NCBI GenBank assembly: GCA_016840125.1
Contig: JAEOSY010000485.1
Coordinates: forward strand, 1 to 15,329
Origin: Candidatus Helarchaeota archaeon
GTDB taxonomy: Archaea > Asgardarchaeota > Lokiarchaeia > Helarchaeales > HEL-GB-A
Reading direction: 5' to 3'
DNA: 15,329 bases
Below the pieces are notes generated by a model. It was given only the letters and a program-made list of their open reading frames with translations, searched no databases and had not been told where the DNA came from. How positions within the stretch are numbered: position 1 is the stretch's first letter; each line of letters begins with the position of its first letter. The translations under genes were made by a program, and so were the position numbers. Below are positions 8,909-15,329 of this stretch, in pieces.

Positions 8909-11143
8909 TCATAATTTTACTGCTTTATCTTCGTAGGGTCTTTCAAGGAAGTATTTCTCAATAAGACCTTGTGAATTTTTAAATACGGAGACCTCTCCCG
9001 TAAATTCCTGAAGATGTGTATTAAATTTCCTCTCATATTCTTTCATAAAAGTATTGAGATTTTTTCTGATAATCTCAGGGCCAATTCCCTTTAAAATAAG
9101 GGCAACACGTATCCATTGACCATCTTCTAAGTTTATTTCAAATCCTTGATACTCAATTTTTTTGACATGAGTGGTCACTTGTGAAATTTCAGACCCAAAT
9201 CCCTGAATTGCCGTTATAAAACCACTCCAAAGATCTGGATTAGCTATAGCTTCTTGAAAATTCTCGCTATATAATGTTAAACCAGAGTTTTTTTGGATTA
9301 TAATCGCATACATTAATATTTTCTTGATTATTTTCTCAATAAACCTTTGATTATTCGTTTCCATTTCATGAAGTGATGATGCGAAATATTCTATTTGATC
9401 CTTTTCTTGCCTAAAAGTTTCATTAAACACTTCAATATTTGACTTAACCAGTCTGATAATTTGGCTCAGCCATGATTGTACAATTGATTGTAACTCTGAG
9501 CTTTCCTTTTCTCTAATTGAGTCGCCAACCTTAAAACTACTTTCTAAATTTTCAATCCAATTTGAAATTTCGTCAATAATTACTAAATCAGGGAAAATGT
9601 GATCGAGCCGCGAATGAATTTCCTTTAAAATTATAAGAATTTCACTGAGGATCCATAACTTCTCGCAAAAATCAAACAGTTGAATTAATCGATTAGAAAT
9701 TTCAAAGATGTTTAAAATTTTGTGGCCCAATTGTTCTATCTTACCCTTCATTTGTTGCGCATTTTTAATTGCCAAATTAATAAGGTTCCTTATATACGCA
9801 ATGAAGCCCGTCGCTTGCTTCATATTATCTGCCCAAACATCCAAGACAAGTTTATTAGATGTAATATTAACTTCTACCATCATTTTCGTGGATGTAACTT
9901 TCGCTATCCCTGAGAAAATACACATATTATTTTTATCATCGTATATTATTTCTGCTAAGTCTAAAGCTGAAATTTGATTGTGAGCAAGTTCGAAAACCTG
10001 TTGCGGAGAAAGAGATTCGAATTGAATAATACTGGACCCCTTCTGCAGAGCCTTCTTCCATTCTTCAATTTGATTACTCATTACCTTCTTTGGAGATACT
10101 AATGGACACTTGATCCAAATTTCTTTAGCCTTAACAAGAACTGTCTGTGGATTTCCAATGCCATCAGTATATGTGACGGTCGAATACACCTGTGATTTCC
10201 CACATGTTAGTGGCGTTAGAATGAAGTCTACTCCCCTTGTTTCACCAGGTACTAGATAATCCACGGCTTTAACTTTCTCATCCGCAATATACTGCGAAGT
10301 AGCTCGAACAATAACATCAATTTTCGAGATGGTCATTTTTGTATTATTCTGAACCGCGACTTTATAACGAATATTTCCACCAAAATAGTCAAACTCGCGG
10401 AGAACTTTGATTTCCTCCTTGACTGGAAGTATTATTGGCTTTTTTACCTCGATGTGTTTTGATATCTTTTGGCTAAGCTCTAGGGGGACATTAAGGTCAT
10501 AATATTGTCCAAGAAAACTAAGGAAATCCGTATTCACTGAAAAAGTATTATAGTCAATCTCGATTACCAGCTTACTCTGTAGCATTTTTTTAAGATGAAA
10601 TTGAATTGTAGTATAGTGTAAATTGAGTATTTTGGAGAGCTGGGTCGGATTCAAAGTATTATTTATTAAACTTAAGTAAATATGAAATGAATTTTTGTTT
10701 CTTATGAGGAATACCAATATTTCCTTATCCTTAGGAAAATTTATATGATAAAATATTTTATAAATTGAGAATTTAACTTCTTTAATAAATCCAAACTTCT
10801 TTAAAATCTCGAGATGCCAACGCCCCGTGTAAGGCCCAACCTTAAAATGGGTGAGTATTCGTGTTATATTATATCCTGGATTTTCTGAAATAAACTGATA
10901 GAGATTATTTCGTGTTTCATTTTTCAAGACTGTTTCCCTTGTAAGTCGGGAACCCGGGACGATAACTTTTTTCTTAATAAATCTATTAAGAATTTTTAGG
11001 ATCTCCTCATCGGAGAGCCAACTTTCCTTACTACATACCGATAACAAGTCATTGATCGTAAAATTAGGCTTTTTTTGTAAGTAGTTCCTCGCTATCTCAT
11101 AGATTTTTCTTTGATTTTCGGTAAGGAAATCTTCTTTTTTCAA
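8909..11143 (-). CDS. Triple winged-helix protein with appendage-like beta-sandwich/platform and C-terminal longin/roadblock-like domain
   Basis: The start is TTG at 11141-11143. AAGGAGGG (11153-11160) lies nine bases before it, and no ATG/GTG lies between it and the upstream in-frame TAA. Residues 8-65, 76-133 and 140-203 look like three winged helices. The second has the archaeal pattern ENPGYNITRILTHF, then GRWHLEILKKFGFI; the third has LNPTQLSKILNLHYTTIQFHLKKM. Residues ~236-347 form a beta-sandwich. Residues ~360-456 are an alpha/beta segment (LAEIIYDDKNN, then SGIAKVTSTKMMVEVNI, LVLDVWADN) that recalls the platform of coatomer/adaptin appendages; this likeness is tentative. Residues ~456-605 are helical or coiled coil. 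Residues ~608-744 (SGLTLYSENF, SGFITAIQGFGSEI, YQGFEINLEDGQWIRVALI) match the longin/roadblock-like pattern common in Asgard proteins. There is no membrane segment. It probably binds DNA and senses a protein or small ligand. It is not a member of any named family I recognise. Confidence 0.85.
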   Translation of the reverse strand: MKKEDFLTENQRKIYEIARNYLQKKPNFTINDLLSVCSKESWLSDEEILKILNRFIKKKVIVPGSRLTRETVLKNETRNNLYQFISENPGYNITRILTHFKVGPYTGRWHLEILKKFGFIKEVKFSIYKIFYHINFPKDKEILVFLIRNKNSFHIYLSLINNTLNPTQLSKILNLHYTTIQFHLKKMLQSKLVIEIDYNTFSVNTDFLSFLGQYYDLNVPLELSQKISKHIEVKKPIILPVKEEIKVLREFDYFGGNIRYKVAVQNNTKMTISKIDVIVRATSQYIADEKVKAVDYLVPGETRGVDFILTPLTCGKSQVYSTVTYTDGIGNPQTVLVKAKEIWIKCPLVSPKKVMSNQIEEWKKALQKGSSIIQFESLSPQQVFELAHNQISALDLAEIIYDDKNNMCIFSGIAKVTSTKMMVEVNITSNKLVLDVWADNMKQATGFIAYIRNLINLAIKNAQQMKGKIEQLGHKILNIFEISNRLIQLFDFCEKLWILSEILIILKEIHSRLDHIFPDLVIIDEISNWIENLESSFKVGDSIREKESSELQSIVQSWLSQIIRLVKSNIEVFNETFRQEKDQIEYFASSLHEMETNNQRFIEKIIKKILMYAIIIQKNSGLTLYSENFQEAIANPDLWSGFITAIQGFGSEISQVTTHVKKIEYQGFEINLEDGQWIRVALILKGIGPEIIRKNLNTFMKEYERKFNTHLQEFTGEVSVFKNSQGLIEKYFLERPYEDKAVKL

Positions 11144-11152
11144 TCCTCTCTG

Positions 11153-11160
11153 CCCTCCTT
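11153..11160 (-). promoter_or_regulatory. Ribosome binding site that fixes the TTG start
   Basis: The minus strand reads AAGGAGGG, a nearly full match to the archaeal anti-Shine-Dalgarno, nine bases before the TTG at 11143. It is the reason for accepting TTG as the initiator of the winged-helix gene. Confidence 0.7.
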
Positions 11161-11190
11161 CAAAGACAATGAGAGTAAATTTGGCTTAAT

Positions 11191-11199
11191 TATTTTATA
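11191..11199 (-). promoter_or_regulatory. TATA box of the winged-helix gene
   Basis: The minus strand reads TATAAAATA, an excellent archaeal TATA element. It predicts transcription from about 11168 and a leader of about 25 bases that just includes the ribosome site at 11153-11160. The spacing from TATA to RBS to start is consistent throughout. Confidence 0.65.
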
Positions 11200-11202
11200 C
11201 GG

Positions 11203-11217
11203 TCTGGAAATTCCAGA
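11203..11217. promoter_or_regulatory. Candidate operator palindrome over the BRE of the winged-helix promoter
   Basis: TCTGGAA-A-TTCCAGA is a perfect 7-bp inverted repeat with a one-base centre. Its edge lies three bases upstream of the TATA box at 11191-11199, so a bound dimer would cover the TFB recognition element. Archaeal regulators often bind here to repress, or just upstream to activate. The neighbouring winged-helix protein is the natural candidate ligand (autoregulation); this is inference. Confidence 0.45.
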
Positions 11218-11329
11218 ACTTAAGATTCTCTATTTTGATTATAAGATTTTTGTTACTCAATAGAAATTTTAAGTAAACCGATTTTTAATAGGATTTAACT
11301 ACCCTGCATATCTTTTAACTTAATTCAAG

Positions 11330-14300
11330 TTATTCTTTTAAATTGATTCTGATTGCGGGATCTCCATAAAGAAGAAAACTTGCCCAAACGAGTTCTCTAC
11401 CATCTGACTCCAAATAAATATCTCTTTTCGCATTTCTAAGAGCATTCCCCAATTTTTCACCTGAAACAAATCGTTTATAAAAGTTTATAGCCAAATTTGC
11501 AGCTGCTTCGTCGTGTATTTCCCAATACGCGCCTATGAAGATCGGAACTCCACCTTCAAGAAAAGCATTTGGGATACCAAAGGTCTGTCCCTCAAATTCG
11601 TTACCCCTCCAACCCTTCGACTTGCCAGTTTCACACGCGTTGCTGAAGACGATCAATGGTGGCTTTTGAGTCATCTGTTTTGTTAGCTGGATTGCAGTTA
11701 CCAAACCATCCTGAAGACGCCATGCACTCCGTTCTGGTGAAATTTCATCATAATACCCATGCCCTGCATAATGAACGACGTGATAATCCCCACTATGGAG
11801 CGCGTTTAACACTCTATATTTGGTAATATCAACTTCTTCGCCAATCCAGCACTCTGAAACTACTTTATCCCTACCAAAAGAATCTAAGGCTTGTTTAATT
11901 GTTAATACTTCATTTTTTGCCTCAGGAAGATTTTTCGTGGGATCTCCTATTAACAGAATTCTTATTGGTAGAGTTATATCCTCAAGCTGGCGTGTGTCAA
12001 TTGGTAATTTTCGACCTACATCAAATTTGAGGGTTAAGAAGTTATTCTCATCAAATAACAACTCCCATGGAAGGTAAAGCAAATTTTGACTTATTTCTAA
12101 GTGCATAATTCCTGGTTTTAACTTCGATATTATTGTTGCCAGTTTATTCGATAAGGACATTGAATAAAAATTCCTCCCCAATTCTTTCAAAATATTTAAA
12201 ACCTCATCACGTTTGAAAAGATCTCCATTTATTGAGGGATCATTGCTTGATCTGTATATATCATTTATATCCTTTGCAATCCCATCTAGTTTTTTTGAAA
12301 ATGTGGTTTCAAGATCACGATCTGCCGGATTCTCTTCCTTATATTCACCATTCTCTATTTGTCCAGAGTCCCCTCTCAATATAACTAAATTTCGATCTGT
12401 TGTACCAATGATTGATAAAGAATATTCATATTCAGAAAATTCCTCAAATTCTTTCCCTTCACTAGTGATAATCACTTTGGGTGTAATTGGTTTTTCGGAA
12501 TACTTTTTTAGCTCAACTAATCTTTTACGTTCATCTTCAACGTAGTCTGAAATCTCTTCAAGAATGCCAAGCTTTTTCTTTACAAACTCGAATCTTTCTG
12601 TAGCATCAAGATTTTCATCTAACATCTCACAACATGCCATAGATTCGTTGATTTTACTGATTAATCTTTTTAAAATCCCTAAATTCAACGTTCTTTCATA
12701 GACAATGAGATCCTTCAGATAATTTTTCATTTTATCATGAAGAGCGATCACTTTCGCTGTATGAGTTAATGTTTGAAGTTTTCTAGCGTTCTCTAAGATT
12801 GCTGTAAAATTTGAAAGAGCTATATTGATCATCTTGGATTTAGCCGGAATTTTTTCCATGAGGACAAAAGTATCATCATGGAGAAATTTTGTTCCATACG
12901 TTTCTATTATTCCCTCCTCGCACCTTCCTAATGCATTTGATACTCGTTCTAAATTCAGATTTAATTCATTTGAAATTAAAATAAGTGGGATTCTTCCTTC
13001 ATATTCTTTAGCACGCCGGATGGTTTCGTCAATTATTTCTTGGTCAGACCACTTCCTTATCTCAGGTATCTGCACCTCCTCAGGTCGTTCCCAGAATTCT
13101 TTAATTGATTCTAAAAATTCCCCTGAAATCTTTTTTAATTTCGATTCAACTTTTTCAAGGTGGTGGGGTGCTTCTTTAGGGGGTTCAACAGAAACGAACC
13201 CAGGACCTGTTTTGATAGTCTCCAACGGTCCAAAAACTACACGAAGTAGATCTTCTTCATGAAAATCGTCGTTTTTGCGGATGATTTGTTTATATACCTG
13301 AGACTTTGGAGGAGGGTACCCAATTGGGGCAAATACAATCCCACCCTTCTCATCCAGCTGGTTTAATAAACTAGCAGGGATTTCTTCAATTTGGCCTGTT
13401 ATAAGAATTTTTTGCCAAGGAGCCGTTTCCGGCATTCCATCTAATGGATTTTGGTGAAATATTGAAATTTTTCTATAATCTCTAACATTCATTTTTGTAA
13501 ATTCATATATTTCATGATTTGCCTCAAGGATAAAGATTTCTCCCAACGGACAGAGTCTCGAGGCTAGGGCTGCAATATAACCACTTTTCGAACCAAGAAT
13601 TAAAAGATCGTCGGTTGGATTCAGTGCTAAATTTTGAAGCATCTCAATAATCATATTTGGAGCTGAAATCGTCCTGTTTTCTTTTGCAGATTCATAAAAC
13701 AAAACTGATCGATTATCCTCATATATTCGACGTTTATCTAAGTACTTTTTGGGAATAAAATCTTCTATAGGAATGTCATAAAACGCTCTAATTAATCTAT
13801 TATCCATTAAAAGTCCGTCTTTTATATATCCCTCAACTAACTTCTTTACTTTTTTAATTCGCTCTTTTTGAGATTCACTTAGATGTTCAATTTTTTCTTC
13901 ATCACGAAATCCAAACCAATCCTTCTCGAATAACTCCTTTTTCCAGTCTTCAAATTCGATACTTTCCTCCCATTGTGCCCTCTTTACCTTATCAGTAATT
14001 AATTTTTCTTGATTCAAGAAAATCGTTCGCTTCCATTTATAACACTCTAATAGATCCTTAAATTTAAGAGAAACAACCCCATGGTACGGTTTTTTTGTTT
14101 TATCATCAATAAATTTTCCTTCGATCATTAGGGTTTTATTCGATTTAATATCTATCGACTCTATACTTTCTAAACTAGCTTCTCGCCAACGGAGCTTCTT
14201 ATTTTCCAACCAAACCAAGAAGATCCGCTTATTAGTGAGTAATATCCTCTGAAAGAACCCTCCTCGTTCATAAACTTCTCCAGTAGCATAGGCAGTATAT

Positions 14301-14683
14301 CCGATATTAGTTTTCTCTCGTACTAAGACCGTCTCTTCAGATGGCTCCAAGACGATTAGATTTCCATCTAATTTAGGGGGTTCTACAATAAAGATATCGG
14401 TTTCATCCTCTTCCTCGAGTTCAGAAAACGGTTCAGATTTTTCTTCAATTGTTGAGGGTTTTTCGGGAATTACTTCTACTGGTTCTTGATCTTTGGTAGT
14501 TTTTCTTCCTTTTAGATATCGTTCGAGCCTTCTAATTCGCTCTTTTACCTGGTATATTTGATCCTCATCTTTTATTTCTTCAAAATACCATAAAGCAGTT
14601 TTGAATTTTTCTAAACTTTGCTCGTACATCCCTTGATTAAATAACTGTCGAGCCTCTGCAAATTCCTTCGTTCCAAATTCCAC
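11330..14683 (-). CDS. PCMT-like methyltransferase domain fused to a C-terminal CHAT caspase-like protease
   Basis: Residues 1-60 form a TPR-like helical hairpin, followed by an acidic linker. Residues ~108-228 look like a GRAM/PH-type domain (RILLTNKRIFLVWLENKKLRW). Residues ~285-490 resemble protein-L-isoaspartate O-methyltransferase: TISAPNM at 338-344, SAM loop LGSKSGY at 363-369, acidic ILEAN near 387, GGIVFAPIG and RVVFGPL near the end. The usual acidic residue before the glycine loop is Ile here, so activity is uncertain. Residues ~545-610 are winged-helix-like and ~615-735 are helical. Residues ~815-1117 are a CHAT peptidase with LLYLPWELLFDE, His975 in HYAGHGYYD and Cys1017 in FSNACETG, so the His-Cys dyad is intact. 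CHAT domains are caspase/separase-clan proteases, often activated by sensor modules. The GTG start at 14681-14683 is uncertain: coding-like sequence continues about 16 codons upstream and the good RBS at 14740-14747 has no in-frame start near it. The protein is cytoplasmic, perhaps membrane-associated through the GRAM/PH-like domain. Confidence 0.92.
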   Translation of the reverse strand: MEFGTKEFAEARQLFNQGMYEQSLEKFKTALWYFEEIKDEDQIYQVKERIRRLERYLKGRKTTKDQEPVEVIPEKPSTIEEKSEPFSELEEEDETDIFIVEPPKLDGNLIVLEPSEETVLVREKTNIGYTAYATGEVYERGGFFQRILLTNKRIFLVWLENKKLRWREASLESIESIDIKSNKTLMIEGKFIDDKTKKPYHGVVSLKFKDLLECYKWKRTIFLNQEKLITDKVKRAQWEESIEFEDWKKELFEKDWFGFRDEEKIEHLSESQKERIKKVKKLVEGYIKDGLLMDNRLIRAFYDIPIEDFIPKKYLDKRRIYEDNRSVLFYESAKENRTISAPNMIIEMLQNLALNPTDDLLILGSKSGYIAALASRLCPLGEIFILEANHEIYEFTKMNVRDYRKISIFHQNPLDGMPETAPWQKILITGQIEEIPASLLNQLDEKGGIVFAPIGYPPPKSQVYKQIIRKNDDFHEEDLLRVVFGPLETIKTGPGFVSVEPPKEAPHHLEKVESKLKKISGEFLESIKEFWERPEEVQIPEIRKWSDQEIIDETIRRAKEYEGRIPLILISNELNLNLERVSNALGRCEEGIIETYGTKFLHDDTFVLMEKIPAKSKMINIALSNFTAILENARKLQTLTHTAKVIALHDKMKNYLKDLIVYERTLNLGILKRLISKINESMACCEMLDENLDATERFEFVKKKLGILEEISDYVEDERKRLVELKKYSEKPITPKVIITSEGKEFEEFSEYEYSLSIIGTTDRNLVILRGDSGQIENGEYKEENPADRDLETTFSKKLDGIAKDINDIYRSSNDPSINGDLFKRDEVLNILKELGRNFYSMSLSNKLATIISKLKPGIMHLEISQNLLYLPWELLFDENNFLTLKFDVGRKLPIDTRQLEDITLPIRILLIGDPTKNLPEAKNEVLTIKQALDSFGRDKVVSECWIGEEVDITKYRVLNALHSGDYHVVHYAGHGYYDEISPERSAWRLQDGLVTAIQLTKQMTQKPPLIVFSNACETGKSKGWRGNEFEGQTFGIPNAFLEGGVPIFIGAYWEIHDEAAANLAINFYKRFVSGEKLGNALRNAKRDIYLESDGRELVWASFLLYGDPAIRINLKE

Positions 14684-14739
14684 ATAGAGCTTGTTAATTT
14701 CGGAGATGTGATTGCCCCCTTGGGATTCTGGTTAATAAT

Positions 14740-14788
14740 CCCTCCTTTTTGACTTTAATATTTAATTGATATCAAATTGTTTGATTTC
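14740..14788 (-). promoter_or_regulatory. Promoter region of the CHAT gene with an inverted repeat
   Basis: On the minus strand a TATA-like TTAAATATTAAA lies at about 14754-14765. Directly upstream of it is an inverted repeat at 14771-14785 (ATCAAA-TTG-TTTGAT, 6-bp perfect arms), which extends imperfectly to 14768-14788. AAGGAGGG at 14740-14747 lies downstream of the TATA box but would be at or before the predicted transcript start. The layout, a palindrome flush against TATA, resembles that at 11191-11217, though the sequences differ. Confidence 0.4.
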
Positions 14789-14799
14789 AAAAAAAAAAA
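14789..14799 (-). terminator. Poly-T terminator of the zinc-ribbon gene
   Basis: Eleven A on the given strand give a T11 tract on the minus strand, about 36 bases past the zinc-ribbon stop. Archaeal RNA polymerase terminates on such U-tracts without needing a hairpin. The sequence before it (AGATC...GATCT) could form only a weak long-loop stem. Confidence 0.65.
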
Positions 14800-14834
14800 T
14801 TGTGAGATCAAAGAGTTAATTAAAATAGATCTTT

Positions 14835-15329
14835 TCAATCTGCGATAAATTTTACATGCTTTCTACAGGCGGGGCAAGTGGTCATTCCCCGACGATAGGT
14901 GACAAAACTTCCACATTCAGGGCAGGTTAACTCAACCGTTTCTTCACCAATTTCACCCAAAAGATAATCAACCCCTTCAGAGTACATTGGTGCGGGGGGT
15001 GGCATAGCCTTCTTTGGTTTCTCCTCAGGTGGGGGTTCTGTATAAATAGGATCTTCGATTACAGAGGGCATTCCCCGGTCCTTGAGGGATTCCTCAATAC
15101 GAATGACAGCTTCGTTTTTAATATCGTTTGGAATATCTTTGAAGTAGATATTTGCTTTCTTCGACCTTAAAGTCCCTTTCTCTAACACAGCTTCGACTTT
15201 CAGAGAACCTTTTCCAACGATCGAAGCTGAGCTAACATCACTGTAAAAAAGCGAAAACCCATCGTACATCAACCGTGGATCTTTTGCCTTTTTTTTCACT
15301 TGACAGATAAAGACTAACCGAATATTCGT
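14835..15329 (-). CDS. Zinc-ribbon protein, 5' end beyond the right window edge
   Basis: The frame is open from the right edge to TGA at 14835-14837. The first possible start, GTG at 15297-15299, has no ribosome site before it, and the ten codons upstream (TNIRLVFICQ) read like a beta-strand of the same protein, so the gene is taken as 5'-partial. The visible 164 residues have three parts: a beta/alpha domain (GKGSLKVEAVLEKGTL, then IKNEAVIRIEESLKDRG), a Pro/Lys-rich linker (TEPPPEEKPKKAMPPPAP), and a C-terminal rubredoxin-like zinc ribbon with CPECG and CPAC about 16 residues apart (14865-14924). Such ribbons serve as structural or interaction knuckles; no family is recognised. It is followed by a T11 terminator, so it is probably not co-transcribed with the CHAT gene. 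Confidence 0.85.
   Translation of the reverse strand, partial: TNIRLVFICQVKKKAKDPRLMYDGFSLFYSDVSSASIVGKGSLKVEAVLEKGTLRSKKANIYFKDIPNDIKNEAVIRIEESLKDRGMPSVIEDPIYTEPPPEEKPKKAMPPPAPMYSEGVDYLLGEIGEETVELTCPECGSFVTYRRGMTTCPACRKHVKFIAD

Noticed and set aside
11317..11331. AACTT-AATTC-AAGTT inverted repeat at the CHAT stop as a terminator
   Set aside because: The stem is only five AT-rich pairs and no T-tract follows on the minus strand.
12825..13262. 145-codon plus-strand open frame inside the CHAT gene
   Set aside because: It is antisense to conserved coding sequence, rich in Ser/Phe as expected for a reverse-frame shadow, with no recognisable domain.
11330..14683. CHAT protein as the TPR-CHAT partner of a type III-E CRISPR effector
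   Set aside because: No Cas7-11-like gene, repeat array or adaptation gene is present, and the N-terminal domains differ (GRAM/PH-like and PCMT-like rather than a long TPR array).

Overview
The window looks like chromosome of an archaeon, most probably an Asgard (Promethearchaeota) lineage. This is inferred from several things. Promoters are of the archaeal TATA type, with GGAGG-type ribosome sites and TTG/GTG starts. There is a huge secreted protein ending in an isoleucine-rich membrane anchor and an Arg/Lys stop-transfer. One regulator carries three winged helices and ends in a longin/roadblock-like domain of the kind abundant in Asgards. There is a large multidomain CHAT protease. No rRNA, tRNA, CRISPR array, transposase or integrase is visible.

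Layout. Bases 2-2758 (+) hold the 3' part of a protein made of about 23 back-to-back 40-residue TPRs; its start is off the left edge. It converges, across a 35-base gap, on a 1973-residue surface protein (2794-8715, -). That protein has a signal peptide, an N-terminal domain, a seven-blade SBBP propeller, an Asp-box propeller, a LamG-like domain, six near-identical 90-residue beta-sandwich repeats, one membrane helix and a cytoplasmic tail of about 165 residues. Upstream on the same strand come a 744-residue winged-helix protein (8909-11143) with appendage-like and longin-like domains, a 1117-residue protein (11330-14683) combining a GRAM/PH-like module, a PCMT-type methyltransferase fold, a winged helix and a C-terminal CHAT protease, and the 3' part of a zinc-ribbon protein (14835 to the right edge).

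The four minus-strand genes are separated by 150-195 bases, and the three whose upstream region is in the window each have their own candidate promoter, so they look like separate transcription units rather than one operon. Each of these three promoters has a short inverted repeat on the upstream side of its TATA box. The clearest one (11203-11217) abuts the TATA box of the winged-helix gene and could be an autoregulatory operator.

The most unusual items are the PCMT-CHAT fusion and the HTH/appendage-like/longin-like protein next to it. TPR and CHAT modules are often found together in caspase-like signalling and defence proteins, so the locus could be a sensing and proteolysis module. A functional link between these genes is inference only. 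Base composition changes from about 30% GC (upstream genes and the first ~265 codons of the surface gene) to about 45-48% GC for the rest of the surface gene and the TPR gene, which suggests a mosaic origin.
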